Part shown: positions 17,882 through 27,551 of the stretch, piece by piece | How the letters are laid out: the number at the start of each line of letters is the position of its first letter | Numbering within the stretch: the stretch's first letter is position 1 | Assembly: GCF_009763255.1 (NCBI RefSeq) | Contig: NZ_WSJB01000012.1 | Coordinates: 279,578-343,577 of the forward strand | Reading direction: 5' to 3' | DNA from: Bordetella sp. 02P26C-1 | GTDB lineage: Bacteria; Pseudomonadota; Gammaproteobacteria; Burkholderiales; Burkholderiaceae_B | DNA: 64,000 bases | Made by a program: the position numbers and the translations under genes | The notes under the pieces: generated by a model | The model's input: the letters and a program-made list of their open reading frames with translations, nothing else | What the model was told of the DNA's origin: nothing | Database searches by the model: none

Positions 17882-18805
17882 CTACAACTTTGTGAGCGCT
17901 CTTAGATGGGCGACGACGCTGCGCCCCAGGGCGGATAAATCGTAACCGCCTTCCAACATGCTGACGATGCGGCCCTGGGCGTACCGGTCGGCGATTTCCA
18001 TCACTTGCTCCGTCATCCAGCGATAGTCGGCTTCGACCAGGCCCATCTGTGCCATATCGTCTTCGCGGTGGGCGTCAAATCCCGCCGAGATAAAGATGAA
18101 TTCGGGCGCGTGCGCGTGCAGGCGCGGCAGCCAGACATCGTTGACCAGTGCCCGCACGACATCACCACCGGTATAGGCGGGAACGGGAACGTTGACCATA
18201 TTGACGGCGGGGTCTGTCGTGCCGCTATTGGGATAGAACGGATGCTGGAAAAAACTGCACATCAGCACACGCTCGTCGCCGGCGAAAGCGTCCTCCGTGC
18301 CATTGCCATGGTGCACATCGAAATCAATGATCGCCACGCGGCTGAGCCCGTGCACCTCAAGAGCGTGCCGGGCGGCGATAGCGATATTGTTCAAAAAACA
18401 AAAACCCATCGCTTGGTTGGGCCGAGCATGATGACCAGGCGGGCGGACCGCACAGAAAGCGTTCGCCGCCTGCCCCTGCATGATGGCGTCCACCGCCGCG
18501 ATCCCCGACCCGGCCGCGTGCAAGGCCGCCTCCATGGTGTGCGGGTTCATCAGCGTATCGGGATCGATCTGGGCATATCCCTCTTGCGGCGACTGTGCGT
18601 ACAAGCTGTCCAGATATTTCGCGCCATGGACGCGCAGAATGGCCTCGCGCGTGGCGGGCGGCGCGTCCTGTTCCGTCAGAAACGGCATCAGCCCATTGGC
18701 CAGCAGCTGGTCGGTGATGGCATCGAGCCTCTGCGGGCACTCAGGATGCCAACTGCCCATTTCATGCAGTTTGCACGACGGATGAGTAAGATACATGGTC
18801 TCCAT
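17882..18805 (-). CDS. Histone deacetylase-family (acetylpolyamine/AcuC-like) amidohydrolase
   Basis: Zinc-dependent deacetylase of about 307 residues. The active-site elements are RPPGHHARPNQAMGFC, IDFDVHHGNGTEDAF (zinc Asp and His), SAGFDAHREDD (second zinc Asp) and SMLEGGYDLSALG with the catalytic-site region. Likely substrates are acetylated polyamines or proteins such as acetyl-CoA synthetase; sequence does not decide. The start is either the ATG ending at 18805 or the one at 18796, which has GGAG only three bases upstream. The start is only 10 bases from the divergent mltB start. Confidence 0.9.
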   Translation of the reverse strand: METMYLTHPSCKLHEMGSWHPECPQRLDAITDQLLANGLMPFLTEQDAPPATREAILRVHGAKYLDSLYAQSPQEGYAQIDPDTLMNPHTMEAALHAAGSGIAAVDAIMQGQAANAFCAVRPPGHHARPNQAMGFCFLNNIAIAARHALEVHGLSRVAIIDFDVHHGNGTEDAFAGDERVLMCSFFQHPFYPNSGTTDPAVNMVNVPVPAYTGGDVVRALVNDVWLPRLHAHAPEFIFISAGFDAHREDDMAQMGLVEADYRWMTEQVMEIADRYAQGRIVSMLEGGYDLSALGRSVVAHLRALTKL

Positions 18806-18815
18806 AAGGAAGATT

Positions 18816-19958
18816 ATGTTCATCTGTCGGCGATTCGTGCAAATAGGTGTGGTGTTTTTGGGGTTGGCCGGCTGCGCTAACACCGCGCCATCCAAATCTC
18901 CCAAGGCCACGCCGCTTTCGGCGGGTTTAAACGCCACAACGGCCGCACCCACCCGCATCGGGCCGTCGCTGCCTGTGACGCAGGAGCCCGCAGCGCCGAC
19001 CTCGCCGTCGGCGCTGCGTCCGGAGATCTCGGCCTTTGCCGAGGAGTTGGCCCGCGAGCGCAACCTGCCTCTCGCGCCGCTTGTGCAGGCGCTATCGAGT
19101 GCGCAATACAACCCGACGGTCGCCCGCCTGATCGCACCCGCGCCGCCGGGCAAAAAGATCTGGCGCAGTTGGAACACCTATCGGGCGCGTTTTGTCGAGT
19201 CCAAGCGCATCAAATGGGGCCTTGAGTTCTGGCAGAAAAACCAGACGCTATTGAACCAAGCCGCTCAGCGGTATGGCGTGCCCGCGTCGATTATTGTGTC
19301 GATCATTGGGGTGGAAACCTTGTATGGCCGCAACATGGGCAACTTCCGCGTTCTCGACGCGTTGACGACACTGGCCTTCGATTATCCGGATCCAAAACGG
19401 CCCGAGCGTGCGGAAATGTTCCGTGGCCAGCTGGCCGACTTTCTCGTATTGGCGTTAAACGGTAACCTCAGTATGGAGGCGAAGGGATCCTTTGCCGGCG
19501 CCATCGGCATGCCGCAATTCATGCCGGGCAGCATCATGCGTTACGCGGTAGATGGAGACCAGGACGGGCGGATCGCGCTGACCCAGAGTGTCGATGATGC
19601 CGTCATGTCAGTGGGAAATTTCTTGGTGGAACATGGCTGGCAGCGCGGACTGCCGGTGTTCGTCCCCGTGCAGTTGCCCGCAGACCCATCGGCACTGGCC
19701 ACGGGTGGGCTCACGCCCACGCAGACCTGGCAAAGCCTACAGGCGGCGGGGGCAAGGTTGTCGCCCGGTACCGGGCCCGCCGGCTGGCAGGAACGCCCGC
19801 TCGGGGTAGTGGATCTGGTCGAAGAAGCGCGCGGGACCGTGCAATATCGCACGGCGACCCCTAATTTCTACGCGCTGACACAATACAACCGCAGCTACTT
19901 CTACGCCACCGCCGTCAGCGATCTGGCCAGCGAGCTCGAAGCTAGGATGCCTCGTTAA
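18816..19958 (+). CDS. mltB: Membrane-bound lytic murein transglycosylase B
   Basis: Peptidoglycan lytic transglycosylase anchored as an outer-membrane lipoprotein, 380 residues. The lipobox LAGC lies in VVFLGLAGCANTAP at the end of the signal peptide. The catalytic glutamate is in SIIGVETLYGRNMGNF, and GAIGMPQFMPGSIMRYAVDGD follows, as in the MltB family. The ATG at 18816 is preferred over upstream alternatives because AAGGAAG lies just before it. Its 3' end overlaps the convergent cysM by 17 bases. Confidence 0.94.
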   Translation: MFICRRFVQIGVVFLGLAGCANTAPSKSPKATPLSAGLNATTAAPTRIGPSLPVTQEPAAPTSPSALRPEISAFAEELARERNLPLAPLVQALSSAQYNPTVARLIAPAPPGKKIWRSWNTYRARFVESKRIKWGLEFWQKNQTLLNQAAQRYGVPASIIVSIIGVETLYGRNMGNFRVLDALTTLAFDYPDPKRPERAEMFRGQLADFLVLALNGNLSMEAKGSFAGAIGMPQFMPGSIMRYAVDGDQDGRIALTQSVDDAVMSVGNFLVEHGWQRGLPVFVPVQLPADPSALATGGLTPTQTWQSLQAAGARLSPGTGPAGWQERPLGVVDLVEEARGTVQYRTATPNFYALTQYNRSYFYATAVSDLASELEARMPR

Positions 19959-20862
19959 ACACGCCGGTCGATAGGTACCGGTCGCCGCGATCGCAGACGA
20001 TAAAAACGATGGTGGCGTTCTCGACGCGCTCGGATACCCGTAGCGCCGCCACCAGCGCACCGGCCGAGGAAATGCCGCCGAAGATGCCTTCTTCCGCTGC
20101 CAGTCGCCGGGCCATGGATTCGGCCTCGCTTTGCTCGATGGACTCGTAGGCGTCCACCAAATTGCGGTCAAAAATGGCGGGTAAATAGGCTTCCGGCCAT
20201 TTGCGGATCCCAGGTATCTGCGAACCCTCGGCGGGCTGCGCGCCGATGACCTGTACTGCGGGGTTGCAGGACTTCAAATACGTGGACACCCCCATGATGG
20301 TGCCCGTTGTGCCCATCGCACTGACAAAATGCGTCACGCGGCCAGCGGTTTGCGTCCAGATTTCGGGGCCAGTGCCCTCGATGTGGGCGCGTGGGTTATC
20401 GGGATTCGCGAATTGATCGAGAACCTTGCCCTTGCCCTCCGCCTGCATCGACATGGCGAGATCACGCGCGTATTCCATGCCACCTTTGCTGGCCGGCGTC
20501 AGGATCAGTTCGGCGCCGTAAGCCGCCATCGCGGCCCGGCGCTCGACGGATAGGTTATCCGGCATGATCAGAATCATGCGATAGCCCCGCATCGCGGCGG
20601 TCATCGCCAGCGCGATGCCGGTGTTGCCGCTGGTGGCTTCGATCAAGGTGTCGCCCGGCGCGATTTCGCCGCGCTCTTCGGCGTGCAGGATCATCGATAG
20701 CGCGGGGCGGTCTTTAACCGAGCCGGCGGGGTTATTGCCCTCCAGCTTGGCGAGGATGACATTGCCCCGTGAGTGCGCCACCGCGCCAGGAATGCGTTGC
20801 AGACGGACCAGCGGCGTATTGCCGACGGTTTGTTCGATGGTGGGATAGGAGGAAGTAGCCAT
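19942..20862 (-). CDS. cysM: Cysteine synthase B (O-acetylserine sulfhydrylase B)
   Basis: PLP enzyme making cysteine from O-acetylserine and sulfide or thiosulfate, 306 residues. The PLP lysine is Lys50 in NPAGSVKDRPA, the substrate loop EATSGNTGIALAM follows, and the glycine-rich phosphate loop is ATG-like in VSAMGTTGTIMG. The shorter length and ISSAGALVAAL context match CysM rather than CysK. The ATG ending at 20862 has AGGAGGAA-like purines nearby on the opposite side, and longer in-frame versions lack conserved sequence. It ends inside the 3' end of mltB. Confidence 0.93.
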   Translation of the reverse strand: MATSSYPTIEQTVGNTPLVRLQRIPGAVAHSRGNVILAKLEGNNPAGSVKDRPALSMILHAEERGEIAPGDTLIEATSGNTGIALAMTAAMRGYRMILIMPDNLSVERRAAMAAYGAELILTPASKGGMEYARDLAMSMQAEGKGKVLDQFANPDNPRAHIEGTGPEIWTQTAGRVTHFVSAMGTTGTIMGVSTYLKSCNPAVQVIGAQPAEGSQIPGIRKWPEAYLPAIFDRNLVDAYESIEQSEAESMARRLAAEEGIFGGISSAGALVAALRVSERVENATIVFIVCDRGDRYLSTGVFNEAS

Positions 20863-20999
20863 AAATCCATCATACCTGCGCTTTCCTGACGACAGGGATA
20901 AAAGTCGGGTTGATGGCAGGGATTCCTGCCTGTGGACCCTGGGGCTTAGCGGGCGGCAATCGGAACAGTCGCCAGCCACAGGCAAAGAGCGCTATATCC

Positions 21000-21380
21000 C
21001 TATCGCCCAGTCGTCACTGGTGCGGGCAATGGCGTGCCCGCTGGCACAGGCGTCACTGGCGGCAGCGCGGGCGCAAAATGCGGGGACGCGATCGAACTAG
21101 GGGTGATCACCCTGGCTGCGCCCATGCCACCGCCTGCGGTCAGCCCGGCGTCACGCAAGCGCGCCAGACGCTTGCGGCCTATCCCGCGAACGCGGTCCGA
21201 CAGATCTTCCAGCGATTCATAGGGGCCGGCTCGTTCGCGCTCTTGGACGATCATTTGCGCGGTTCGTGGGCCCACGCCGTTAAGGGTCTCTAACTGCGCC
21301 GCCGTGGCCGTGTTCGCGTCAAGCGCGTGGGCCAGCGTGGCCGCTGCGCACAACCAGCACAGGCTCAGCACACGGGTCAT
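21000..21380 (-). CDS. ComEA-like helix-hairpin-helix protein
   Basis: Small exported DNA-binding protein, 126 residues. A signal peptide (VLSLCWLCAAATLAHA) precedes LDANTATAAQLETLNGVGPR and a second hairpin DRVRGIGRKRLARL, the paired HhH motif of ComEA-type proteins. The tail is rich in Pro, Ala and Thr. ComEA binds incoming DNA in competent bacteria, but no other competence gene is nearby, so a role in DNA uptake is unproven. The longer in-frame version up to 21593 adds a low-complexity basic stretch and is rejected. Confidence 0.82.
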   Translation of the reverse strand: MTRVLSLCWLCAAATLAHALDANTATAAQLETLNGVGPRTAQMIVQERERAGPYESLEDLSDRVRGIGRKRLARLRDAGLTAGGGMGAARVITPSSIASPHFAPALPPVTPVPAGTPLPAPVTTGR

Positions 21381-21540
21381 AATGCTGACGATTCGCAAAA
21401 GCGAAACCGACCTGGACGGGCGCACCGGGCGTCCGCGGCCCACCAACGGCCAACGCACGCCAAAGCGTCTGTTTGACACGAGGTGATCATGAGATGAGTG
21501 CGGCGCTGGGGGTTTCGACATCATGGCGTAGCCTCTCCGT

Positions 21541-21569
21541 AAAAATGAAGGCGGATCGATTGATCCGCC
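21541..21569 (-). terminator. Probable terminator of the hldD-ending operon
   Basis: GGCGGATC (21550-21557), four-base loop, GATCCGCC (21562-21569). On the minus strand the stem is followed by TTCATTTTT. It is about 90 bases after the hldD stop. Confidence 0.7.
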
Positions 21570-21657
21570 CGTGGAGAGCCATGATGCCAGCACGCATCAG
21601 CGTCAGGGTGCCCGAGTGAACGAAATGATCACTCAGGGAAACACCCTAGAGATCGCT

Positions 21658-22650
21658 TCAGCCCTGGCGGGCACGCCAGTATTTCACGTACTCCGTCACG
21701 CCCGTCTGCACGTCACGCATGGGCGCGGTAAAGCCGGCCGCGCGCAGCTGCGAGTCATCGGCACGGGTGTAGCTCTGATAACGGCCTTTCAGATCATCCG
21801 GGAACGGGATATAGCGCAGCAAGCCTTGCTTGACCAATTCCTCGAGCGACAAGGCCGGCTCGCCCTGCTCTGCACGCAGCGCGTTAACCACAGCCATCGC
21901 CACATCGTTAAACGGTTGCGCCCGGCCGGTACCGCAGTTGAAAATCCCGGAAGTCTCGGGATGATCCAGAAAATGCAGATTCACCGCGACCACATCGTCC
22001 ACCGAGATAAAGTCGCGGCTTTGACCGCCATCGGGATAACCATCCCAGCCGGCGAATAAACGCACATGCCCCTCGGCGAGGAACTGATTCATGTTGTGAA
22101 AAGCCACGGAGGCCATGCGGCCCTTGTGCTGTTCATGCGGCCCATAGACGTTGAAATACCGCAGGCCCACCACTTGGGCTGTCAGCCTCGACATGCGCTG
22201 GCGCAGCACCTGATCGAACAGCAGTTTGGAGTAACCATAGACGTTCAGCGGCCGCTCATTCGCAGGGTCCTCGACATACACGGACGAGCCGCCGTACACC
22301 GCGGCCGACGAGGCATACAGAAACGGCACACGGTACGCCTGGCAATATTCGAAGAGCTCGAGCGTCACACGATAGTTGTTATCCATCATGTAACGGCCAT
22401 TGCGCTCGGTGGTGTCCGAACACGCGCCCTGATGCAGTACCGCACGCAAAGGCGGCAGCTCGCGCGCCAGCACCCGGCGACGGAATTCGTCCTTATCGAG
22501 ATAGTCGGCGATCTGCAAATCGACCAGATTGCGGAACTTGTCGCCCTCGGTCAGATCATCGACGGCGATGATGTCGGTAATGCCGCGGCGGTTCAGGCCA
22601 CGCACGAGATTATTGCCGATAAAGCCGGCGGCGCCTGTCACGACGATCAT
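21658..22650 (-). CDS. hldD: ADP-L-glycero-D-manno-heptose 6-epimerase
   Basis: Last step in making the ADP-heptose of the LPS inner core. The 330-residue SDR protein has the NADP-binding [14 protein letters not shown] at its N-terminus and the catalytic Tyr/Lys in [31 protein letters not shown] is characteristic of the family. Its ATG overlaps the hldE stop by four bases. A terminator follows at 21541-21569. Confidence 0.96.
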   Translation of the reverse strand: MIVVTGAAGFIGNNLVRGLNRRGITDIIAVDDLTEGDKFRNLVDLQIADYLDKDEFRRRVLARELPPLRAVLHQGACSDTTERNGRYMMDNNYRVTLELFEYCQAYRVPFLYASSAAVYGGSSVYVEDPANERPLNVYGYSKLLFDQVLRQRMSRLTAQVVGLRYFNVYGPHEQHKGRMASVAFHNMNQFLAEGHVRLFAGWDGYPDGGQSRDFISVDDVVAVNLHFLDHPETSGIFNCGTGRAQPFNDVAMAVVNALRAEQGEPALSLEELVKQGLLRYIPFPDDLKGRYQSYTRADDSQLRAAGFTAPMRDVQTGVTEYVKYWRARQG

Positions 22651-23588
22651 TGGGATACTCCTGCTAATTCTGCGGCGGTCACAATCGATGTGCCCAGTTT
22701 GCCCACGACGATGCCACCGGCGCGGTTCGCCCAGCGCATCGCATCGTTCCACGGCTGTCCGATGGCACGCATGGTCGCAAGCGTTGCCAACACGGTATCG
22801 CCCGCGCCCGACACATCGAAAACTTCGTGCGCCTGCGCATCGACATGTGAGCGACCGGCCGCCGTAAATAATGTCATGCCTTGCTCGGAGCGTGTAACCA
22901 GCAGCGCTTCGAGGTCCAGTTCCTCGCGCAGCTTCTGCGCGCGTTCAGTGAGCTGCGACTCCGTGGTCCAACGGCCCACGGCCTCTTGCATCTCGGCCCG
23001 GTTCGGGGTTACCAAGGTCGCGCCACGATAGCGCGTGTAATCGTCGCCCTTGGGATCCACCAGCACAGGCACACCTGCTTTCCGTGCCATTGCAATCATG
23101 GACTGGACGCGCGATAGCGCGCCTTTGGCATAGTCGGAAAGTACCAACACATCGTGTTGCGCCAATTGCTGGGCGACCCGCGTGTCCAAATCGTCCAGCG
23201 TTGCCGGTTCCGGCGCTTGCTCGAAATCCACGCGCAACAATTGTTGCTGGCGGCCCAGGACACGCAGCTTCAACGTGGTGGGATTCTCGGCATCGGCCAC
23301 CAGATCGGCTTGTATGCCTGCCTCGGTGGCCAGACGGCTGATGCTTCCCCCAGCCTCGTCGGTCCCTACCAGGCCGATCAGGGTGGCATGGCCGCCTAAC
23401 GCCACGACATTGCGCGCCACGTTGGCGGCGCCGCCCAAACGGTCCTCGCGGCGCGCCACGCGCACCACGGGCACAGGCGCCTCGGGAGAAATACGTTCGA
23501 CTTCGCCGAACCAATAGCGATCCAGCATCACGTCACCGACGACGAGCACGCGAGATCGGGCCATCGCATCCAGAGGGAGTGCGTTCAT
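22647..23588 (-). CDS. hldE: D-glycero-beta-D-manno-heptose-7-phosphate kinase (kinase domain only)
   Basis: PfkB-family sugar kinase of 313 residues, corresponding to the HldE/RfaE1 kinase domain. [28 protein letters not shown] N-terminal sequence (seen as [20 protein letters not shown]) and the anion-hole motif [14 protein letters not shown] are present. The adenylyltransferase domain found in the E. coli bifunctional enzyme is missing, so a separate RfaE2 must exist outside the window. It overlaps lapB and hldD by four bases each. Confidence 0.93.
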   Translation of the reverse strand: MNALPLDAMARSRVLVVGDVMLDRYWFGEVERISPEAPVPVVRVARREDRLGGAANVARNVVALGGHATLIGLVGTDEAGGSISRLATEAGIQADLVADAENPTTLKLRVLGRQQQLLRVDFEQAPEPATLDDLDTRVAQQLAQHDVLVLSDYAKGALSRVQSMIAMARKAGVPVLVDPKGDDYTRYRGATLVTPNRAEMQEAVGRWTTESQLTERAQKLREELDLEALLVTRSEQGMTLFTAAGRSHVDAQAHEVFDVSGAGDTVLATLATMRAIGQPWNDAMRWANRAGGIVVGKLGTSIVTAAELAGVSQ

Positions 23589-24814
23589 TCAAGCTCTTCC
23601 AAACGCCGCGGTGCATAGGTTTCCCAGCCGTTGCACCCCGGACATTGCCAATAATAGCGCCGCGCCTGGAAGCCGCAGTTGCGGCACGCATAGCGATCGA
23701 GACGCTGGGTATGTTTGTGAATCAGGCTGCGCAACAGACTGAGATCGGCACCGGGAACGGGACCTTGCTCGTCGCCCGGCTGCTGCGCGTCGGCGCTGCT
23801 GAGTTCCGCCTCCAACAGACGGTCCAGACCCAGAAGAGACGGATGATGCCGTAGCGCTGCCCGCGCGAACGCCCACGCCGGGGTCGCGCCCTGCTGCACG
23901 CGCAGCTCGCGAAATACGACGTTGAACAAATCCAGCGAGGGATAACGGTCGTACTGACCGCGCAGCAATTCAAGCCCTTCGGCAGCCTGCCCTGCTTGAC
24001 GATAATTCGCCAGCAGCTGCTCGGCCACCTGACCGGCGAACTCGGGCGCGTCAGCCAGGATGGATTCCAGATACAGACGTTCGCGTTTGGCATCGCCCTC
24101 CAGCTGAGCGAGCCGTGCGCGCAGCATGGCGCTGCGGACGCGGGCGGGCTTGCCCGAGGTATCGGGTTGCTTTAGGAGCTTTGCCGCGTGGTCTGCCGCA
24201 TCGAGCGCGGCATGCGCCGCCTCGGCATCGAATGGATTGGCCGTCAACGCCGTCTGCGCCTGCTCGCAGTAGTAATGCACGATTTGCGGCACCGGCTCAT
24301 CGACAAGGCCCTGCAGGGTTTTGACTGCCTCGATCGCGCGCGGCCAATCGTGTTCGGACTCGTAGATACGGATCAACGAACGCAGCGCGGGCAGTGCATA
24401 ACGAGTGTCTTTAAGCTGTTCGAAAGCGCTTTCGGCGCGATCGAGCATTCCTGCCTTCAGAAAGTCGTGTGCCAGCTCATGCTGCGCGTGCTCGCGTTCG
24501 GCCTCGGGCAGATCGGAACGGCTCAACAGGCTTTGATGCACGCGAATGGCGCGCTCCATTTCGCCGCGCCGGCGAAACAGGCTGCCCAACGCGAAGTGCA
24601 ACTCCGTGGTTTCCGGATCCAACTTGGCCACTTCGACGAACGCGTCGATGGCGCGGTCCGGCTCCTCGTTAAGCAGAAAGTTCAGGCCCTTGAAATACGA
24701 ATCGGGCAGCGTGCGCGTTTCGCGCAGCATCTGCCGGAAATCAAAGCGCGCTGCCAACCACCCCAGTGCAAACAGCACCGGTACAAATATCAACCACCAA
24801 GGTTCAAAGTCCAC
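23585..24814 (-). CDS. lapB: Lipopolysaccharide assembly protein B
   Basis: TPR protein that controls LpxC stability and LPS assembly at the inner membrane, 409 residues. One N-terminal membrane segment (WWLIFVPVLFALGWLAARF) is followed by tandem TPRs and a C-terminal rubredoxin-like zinc/iron ribbon with CRNC and CPGC pairs near residues 378-395, the hallmark of LapB/YciM. It lies 39 bases downstream of lapA and overlaps hldE by four bases. Confidence 0.95.
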   Translation of the reverse strand: MDFEPWWLIFVPVLFALGWLAARFDFRQMLRETRTLPDSYFKGLNFLLNEEPDRAIDAFVEVAKLDPETTELHFALGSLFRRRGEMERAIRVHQSLLSRSDLPEAEREHAQHELAHDFLKAGMLDRAESAFEQLKDTRYALPALRSLIRIYESEHDWPRAIEAVKTLQGLVDEPVPQIVHYYCEQAQTALTANPFDAEAAHAALDAADHAAKLLKQPDTSGKPARVRSAMLRARLAQLEGDAKRERLYLESILADAPEFAGQVAEQLLANYRQAGQAAEGLELLRGQYDRYPSLDLFNVVFRELRVQQGATPAWAFARAALRHHPSLLGLDRLLEAELSSADAQQPGDEQGPVPGADLSLLRSLIHKHTQRLDRYACRNCGFQARRYYWQCPGCNGWETYAPRRLEELE

Positions 24815-24853
24815 GCAATATGCTCAAGTTCGTAGCGGTAAAAATGGCGCGAC

Positions 24854-25168
24854 TCAAAGCGGCGACATCGGCGCGATCGCTTCCGGCGCAATCTCAGGGG
24901 TCGTACCCGCGGCGGCAGCCTGCAGGCGTTCGACCTCACGACGCAGGCGCATGGCTTCGCGACGCCGGCGTAGTGCGGCCGGCACGGTCAGCAACAGCCC
25001 AAATATCGTGCCAACGACAAAAGTCACCAGCATCACTACGATCAGCGGCACGTCCTGCAGCACATGATCACCATAGAAGTTGACCTCGACCGGGCCGGTG
25101 TTCTTCAGGGCGAACATCAGTACCACAACAAAGACGAGCAATCGCAGTGCCCAGATTAGGTAGCGCAT
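24854..25168 (-). CDS. lapA: Lipopolysaccharide assembly protein A domain protein
   Basis: Small inner-membrane protein of 104 residues (LapA/DUF1049). Two hydrophobic segments (IWALRLLVFVVVLMFALKN and VPLIVVMLVTFVVGTIFGLL) are joined by NTGPVEVNFYG, with a basic coiled-coil-like C-terminus RRRREAMRLRREVERLQAA. The ATG ending at 25168 is chosen because it directly precedes the first membrane segment. It is adjacent to lapB, the usual partner, and follows the ihfB terminator. Confidence 0.9.
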   Translation of the reverse strand: MRYLIWALRLLVFVVVLMFALKNTGPVEVNFYGDHVLQDVPLIVVMLVTFVVGTIFGLLLTVPAALRRRREAMRLRREVERLQAAAAGTTPEIAPEAIAPMSPL

Positions 25169-25252
25169 GGCGCATGCTCCAGAGAATTCGAGACACTCGA
25201 TTGTAAGCGGAAGCGGCCCAACTCCGCGCGCGAGTACCCTGCTCTGCGCCCC

Positions 25253-25293
25253 ATAAAACAAAACCCCCTGGATGTCGTGAGACACCCAGGGGG
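25253..25293 (-). terminator. Terminator of the rpsA-ihfB unit
   Basis: CCCCCTGGATGTC (25264-25276) pairs with GACACCCAGGGGG (25281-25293), with one wobble pair, over a four-base loop. The minus strand continues TTTTGTTTTAT. It lies between ihfB and lapA, so lapA needs readthrough or its own promoter. Confidence 0.85.
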
Positions 25294-25330
25294 TGAGATA
25301 CCTCTATCGGGACAGCCGATACAGCCCTGA

Positions 25331-25690
25331 TCACATGGCGTGCATGCCCATCAGGGTAGGCATCGAGTCATCTGAAATATCATCAGACGACACCGCGCCT
25401 TGGGTATCAGCCGCCAGATCCACCCGCTCGCGCAGCTCCTTGCCGGCCTTGAAATGCGGCACCTGTTTACCAGGCACCAACACTTGCTCGCCCGACTTGG
25501 GGTTGCGTCCGATGCGGGGTGAGCGCCGCGACAGCGAAAAGCTGCCAAATCCACGAATCTCGATGCGCTGACCCGAGGCTAAAGCCTGGGCCATGGCATC
25601 CAGTATGGTCTTGACCGCGTAATCGGTGTCGCGGGCGGCCAGCTGGGGGTAGCGGGCCGCCAAAGCGGCGATCAGCTCCGACTTGGTCAC
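25331..25690 (-). CDS. ihfB: Integration host factor subunit beta
   Basis: DNA-bending protein of the HU/IHF family, 119 residues. [15 protein letters not shown] opens the dimerisation domain, and the beta-arm signature [20 protein letters not shown] is intact with the intercalating proline context. The C-terminus after [10 protein letters not shown] is about 25 residues longer than in E. coli IHF-beta and is acidic and polar. It starts two bases after the rpsA stop, the conserved rpsA-ihfB arrangement. Confidence 0.94.
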   Translation of the reverse strand: MTKSELIAALAARYPQLAARDTDYAVKTILDAMAQALASGQRIEIRGFGSFSLSRRSPRIGRNPKSGEQVLVPGKQVPHFKAGKELRERVDLAADTQGAVSSDDISDDSMPTLMGMHAM

Positions 25691-25692
25691 TA

Positions 25693-27405
25693 TCAGCCGT
25701 CGTTACGCTGTTGGTCCAGCTTGGCCTTGAGCAGCGCGCCCAGGTTGGTCGTGCCCGACGAAGCGCTGGCTTCGGACATGCGTTGCAGCGTGTCGGCGGT
25801 TTCGGCGTTGTCGCGAGCCTTGATCGACAGTTGGATCGAACGCGTCTTGCGGTCGACGTTGACGATCATGGCTTCGACGTTCTGGCCTTCCTTCAGCACG
25901 GTGGTCGCGTCTTCGACACGGCCCGACGAGATTTCGGAAGCACGCAGGTAACCTTCGACGTCCACCGACAGGGTCACCACGGCGCCCTTGGCTTCGACCG
26001 ACTTGATCACGCCCGGAACCACCGCACCCTTGTCGTAGGTAGCAACGAAGTTGTTGAACGGATCGCCTTCGAGCTGCTTGATACCCAGCGAGATGCGTTC
26101 CTTGTCGGTGTCGATGCCCAGAACCACGGCTTCGATTTCGTCGCCCTTCTTGAAGTTGCGAACGGCTTCTTCGCCGGTCTCGGCCCACGACAGGTCGGAC
26201 AAGTGAACCAGGCCATCGATACCGCCAGGCAGACCGACGAACACGCCAAAATCGGTGATCGACTTGATGGCGCCGCGGACCTTGTCACCACGCTTGAAGT
26301 TGGTGGCGAACTCTTCCCACGGGTTTTGACGGCACTGCTTCATGCCCAGGGAGATACGACGACGGTCTTCGTCGATTTCCAGGACCATGACTTCGACTTC
26401 TTCGCCCAGGGTCACGACCTTGCGCGGATCGACGTTCTTGTTGGTCCAGTCCATTTCGGAGACGTGCACCAGGCCTTCGATGCCGGCTTCGACTTCGACG
26501 AACGCGCCGTAGTCGGTCAGGTTCGTCACCTTGCCGAACAGACGGGTGCCTTGCGGGTAGCGGCGAGCCAGACCCACCCACGGATCTTCGCCCAGCTGCT
26601 TGACGCCCAGCGACACGCGGCTCTTTTCTTGGTCGAACTTGAGGACCTTGGCTTCGACTTCCTGACCCACTTGCAGGACTTCGGACGGGTGACGCACGCG
26701 GCGCCATGCCATGTCGGTGATGTGGAGCAGGCCATCGATGCCACCCAGGTCAACGAACGCACCGTAGTCGGTGATGTTCTTGACCACGCCCTTGACCACG
26801 GCACCTTCGTGCAGCGTTTCGAGCAGTTTTTGACGCTCTTCACCCATGCTGGCTTCCAGCACTTGGCGGCGCGACAACACGACGTTGTTGCGCTTGCGAT
26901 CGAGCTTGATGACCTTGAATTCGAGGGTCTTGCCTTCGTACGGGGTCGTGTCCTTGACGGGACGCAGATCGACCAGCGAACCGGGCAAGAACGCGCGGAT
27001 GCCGTTGGTCATGACGGTCAGGCCGCCCTTGACCTTGCCGGTAATGGTGCCGGTAACCAGCTCGCCGTTTTCGAGGGCCGTTTCCAGCTGCAGCCAGGCC
27101 GACAGGCGCTTGGCGCGGTCACGCGACAGGATGGTGTCGCCGTAGCCGTTTTCCAGGGAATCGATTGCCACCGAGACGAAGTCGCCGGGTTGCACTTCCA
27201 GCTCGCCCTGGTCGTTCAGGAATTCTTCCAGGGGGATCAGCGCTTCGGACTTCAGGCCGGCATTGACGACGACGAAGTTGTGATCAACGCGCACGACTTC
27301 AGCGCTGATGACTTCGCCGGACTTCATGTCCTGGCTCTTGAGGCTTTCTGCGAAGAGGTCGGCGAAGCTTTCGCCGCCGGTGGCGGGAGTGGAAACGGAA
27401 GACAT
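25693..27405 (-). CDS. rpsA: 30S ribosomal protein S1
   Basis: mRNA-binding ribosomal protein of 570 residues made of six S1 (OB) domains, seen as repeats such as [41 protein letters not shown] and [20 protein letters not shown]. The protein begins [16 protein letters not shown], so the ATG ending at 27405 is used; an in-frame ATG at 27420 is possible. Neither has a clear Shine-Dalgarno sequence, as is common for rpsA, which is autoregulated through leader structure. A small inverted repeat lies at 27423-27435. Confidence 0.97.
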   Translation of the reverse strand: MSSVSTPATGGESFADLFAESLKSQDMKSGEVISAEVVRVDHNFVVVNAGLKSEALIPLEEFLNDQGELEVQPGDFVSVAIDSLENGYGDTILSRDRAKRLSAWLQLETALENGELVTGTITGKVKGGLTVMTNGIRAFLPGSLVDLRPVKDTTPYEGKTLEFKVIKLDRKRNNVVLSRRQVLEASMGEERQKLLETLHEGAVVKGVVKNITDYGAFVDLGGIDGLLHITDMAWRRVRHPSEVLQVGQEVEAKVLKFDQEKSRVSLGVKQLGEDPWVGLARRYPQGTRLFGKVTNLTDYGAFVEVEAGIEGLVHVSEMDWTNKNVDPRKVVTLGEEVEVMVLEIDEDRRRISLGMKQCRQNPWEEFATNFKRGDKVRGAIKSITDFGVFVGLPGGIDGLVHLSDLSWAETGEEAVRNFKKGDEIEAVVLGIDTDKERISLGIKQLEGDPFNNFVATYDKGAVVPGVIKSVEAKGAVVTLSVDVEGYLRASEISSGRVEDATTVLKEGQNVEAMIVNVDRKTRSIQLSIKARDNAETADTLQRMSEASASSGTTNLGALLKAKLDQQRNDG

Positions 27406-27551
27406 TGAGTTGAAATCCATGGGGCCAAAATGGCCATTAAAAACACACCGAAGCGGTTTGTCCGCGACAGTGGAGTGAATAAACCTGCTGGCTGCCAACG
27501 GCTATAGACCGGATGTCTGCCGCCGCCCGTCGCCAACAGGGCGACAAACTG

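Noticed and set aside
20915..20930. GGCAGG-GATT-CCTGCC hairpin between comEA and cysM
   Set aside because: The stem is only six pairs with no T-run on either strand, so I do not call it a terminator.
25711..27408. 565-codon open frame antisense to rpsA
   Set aside because: Its sequence mirrors the six S1 repeats (repeated FD/DV-rich blocks) and is explained wholly by the sense gene.
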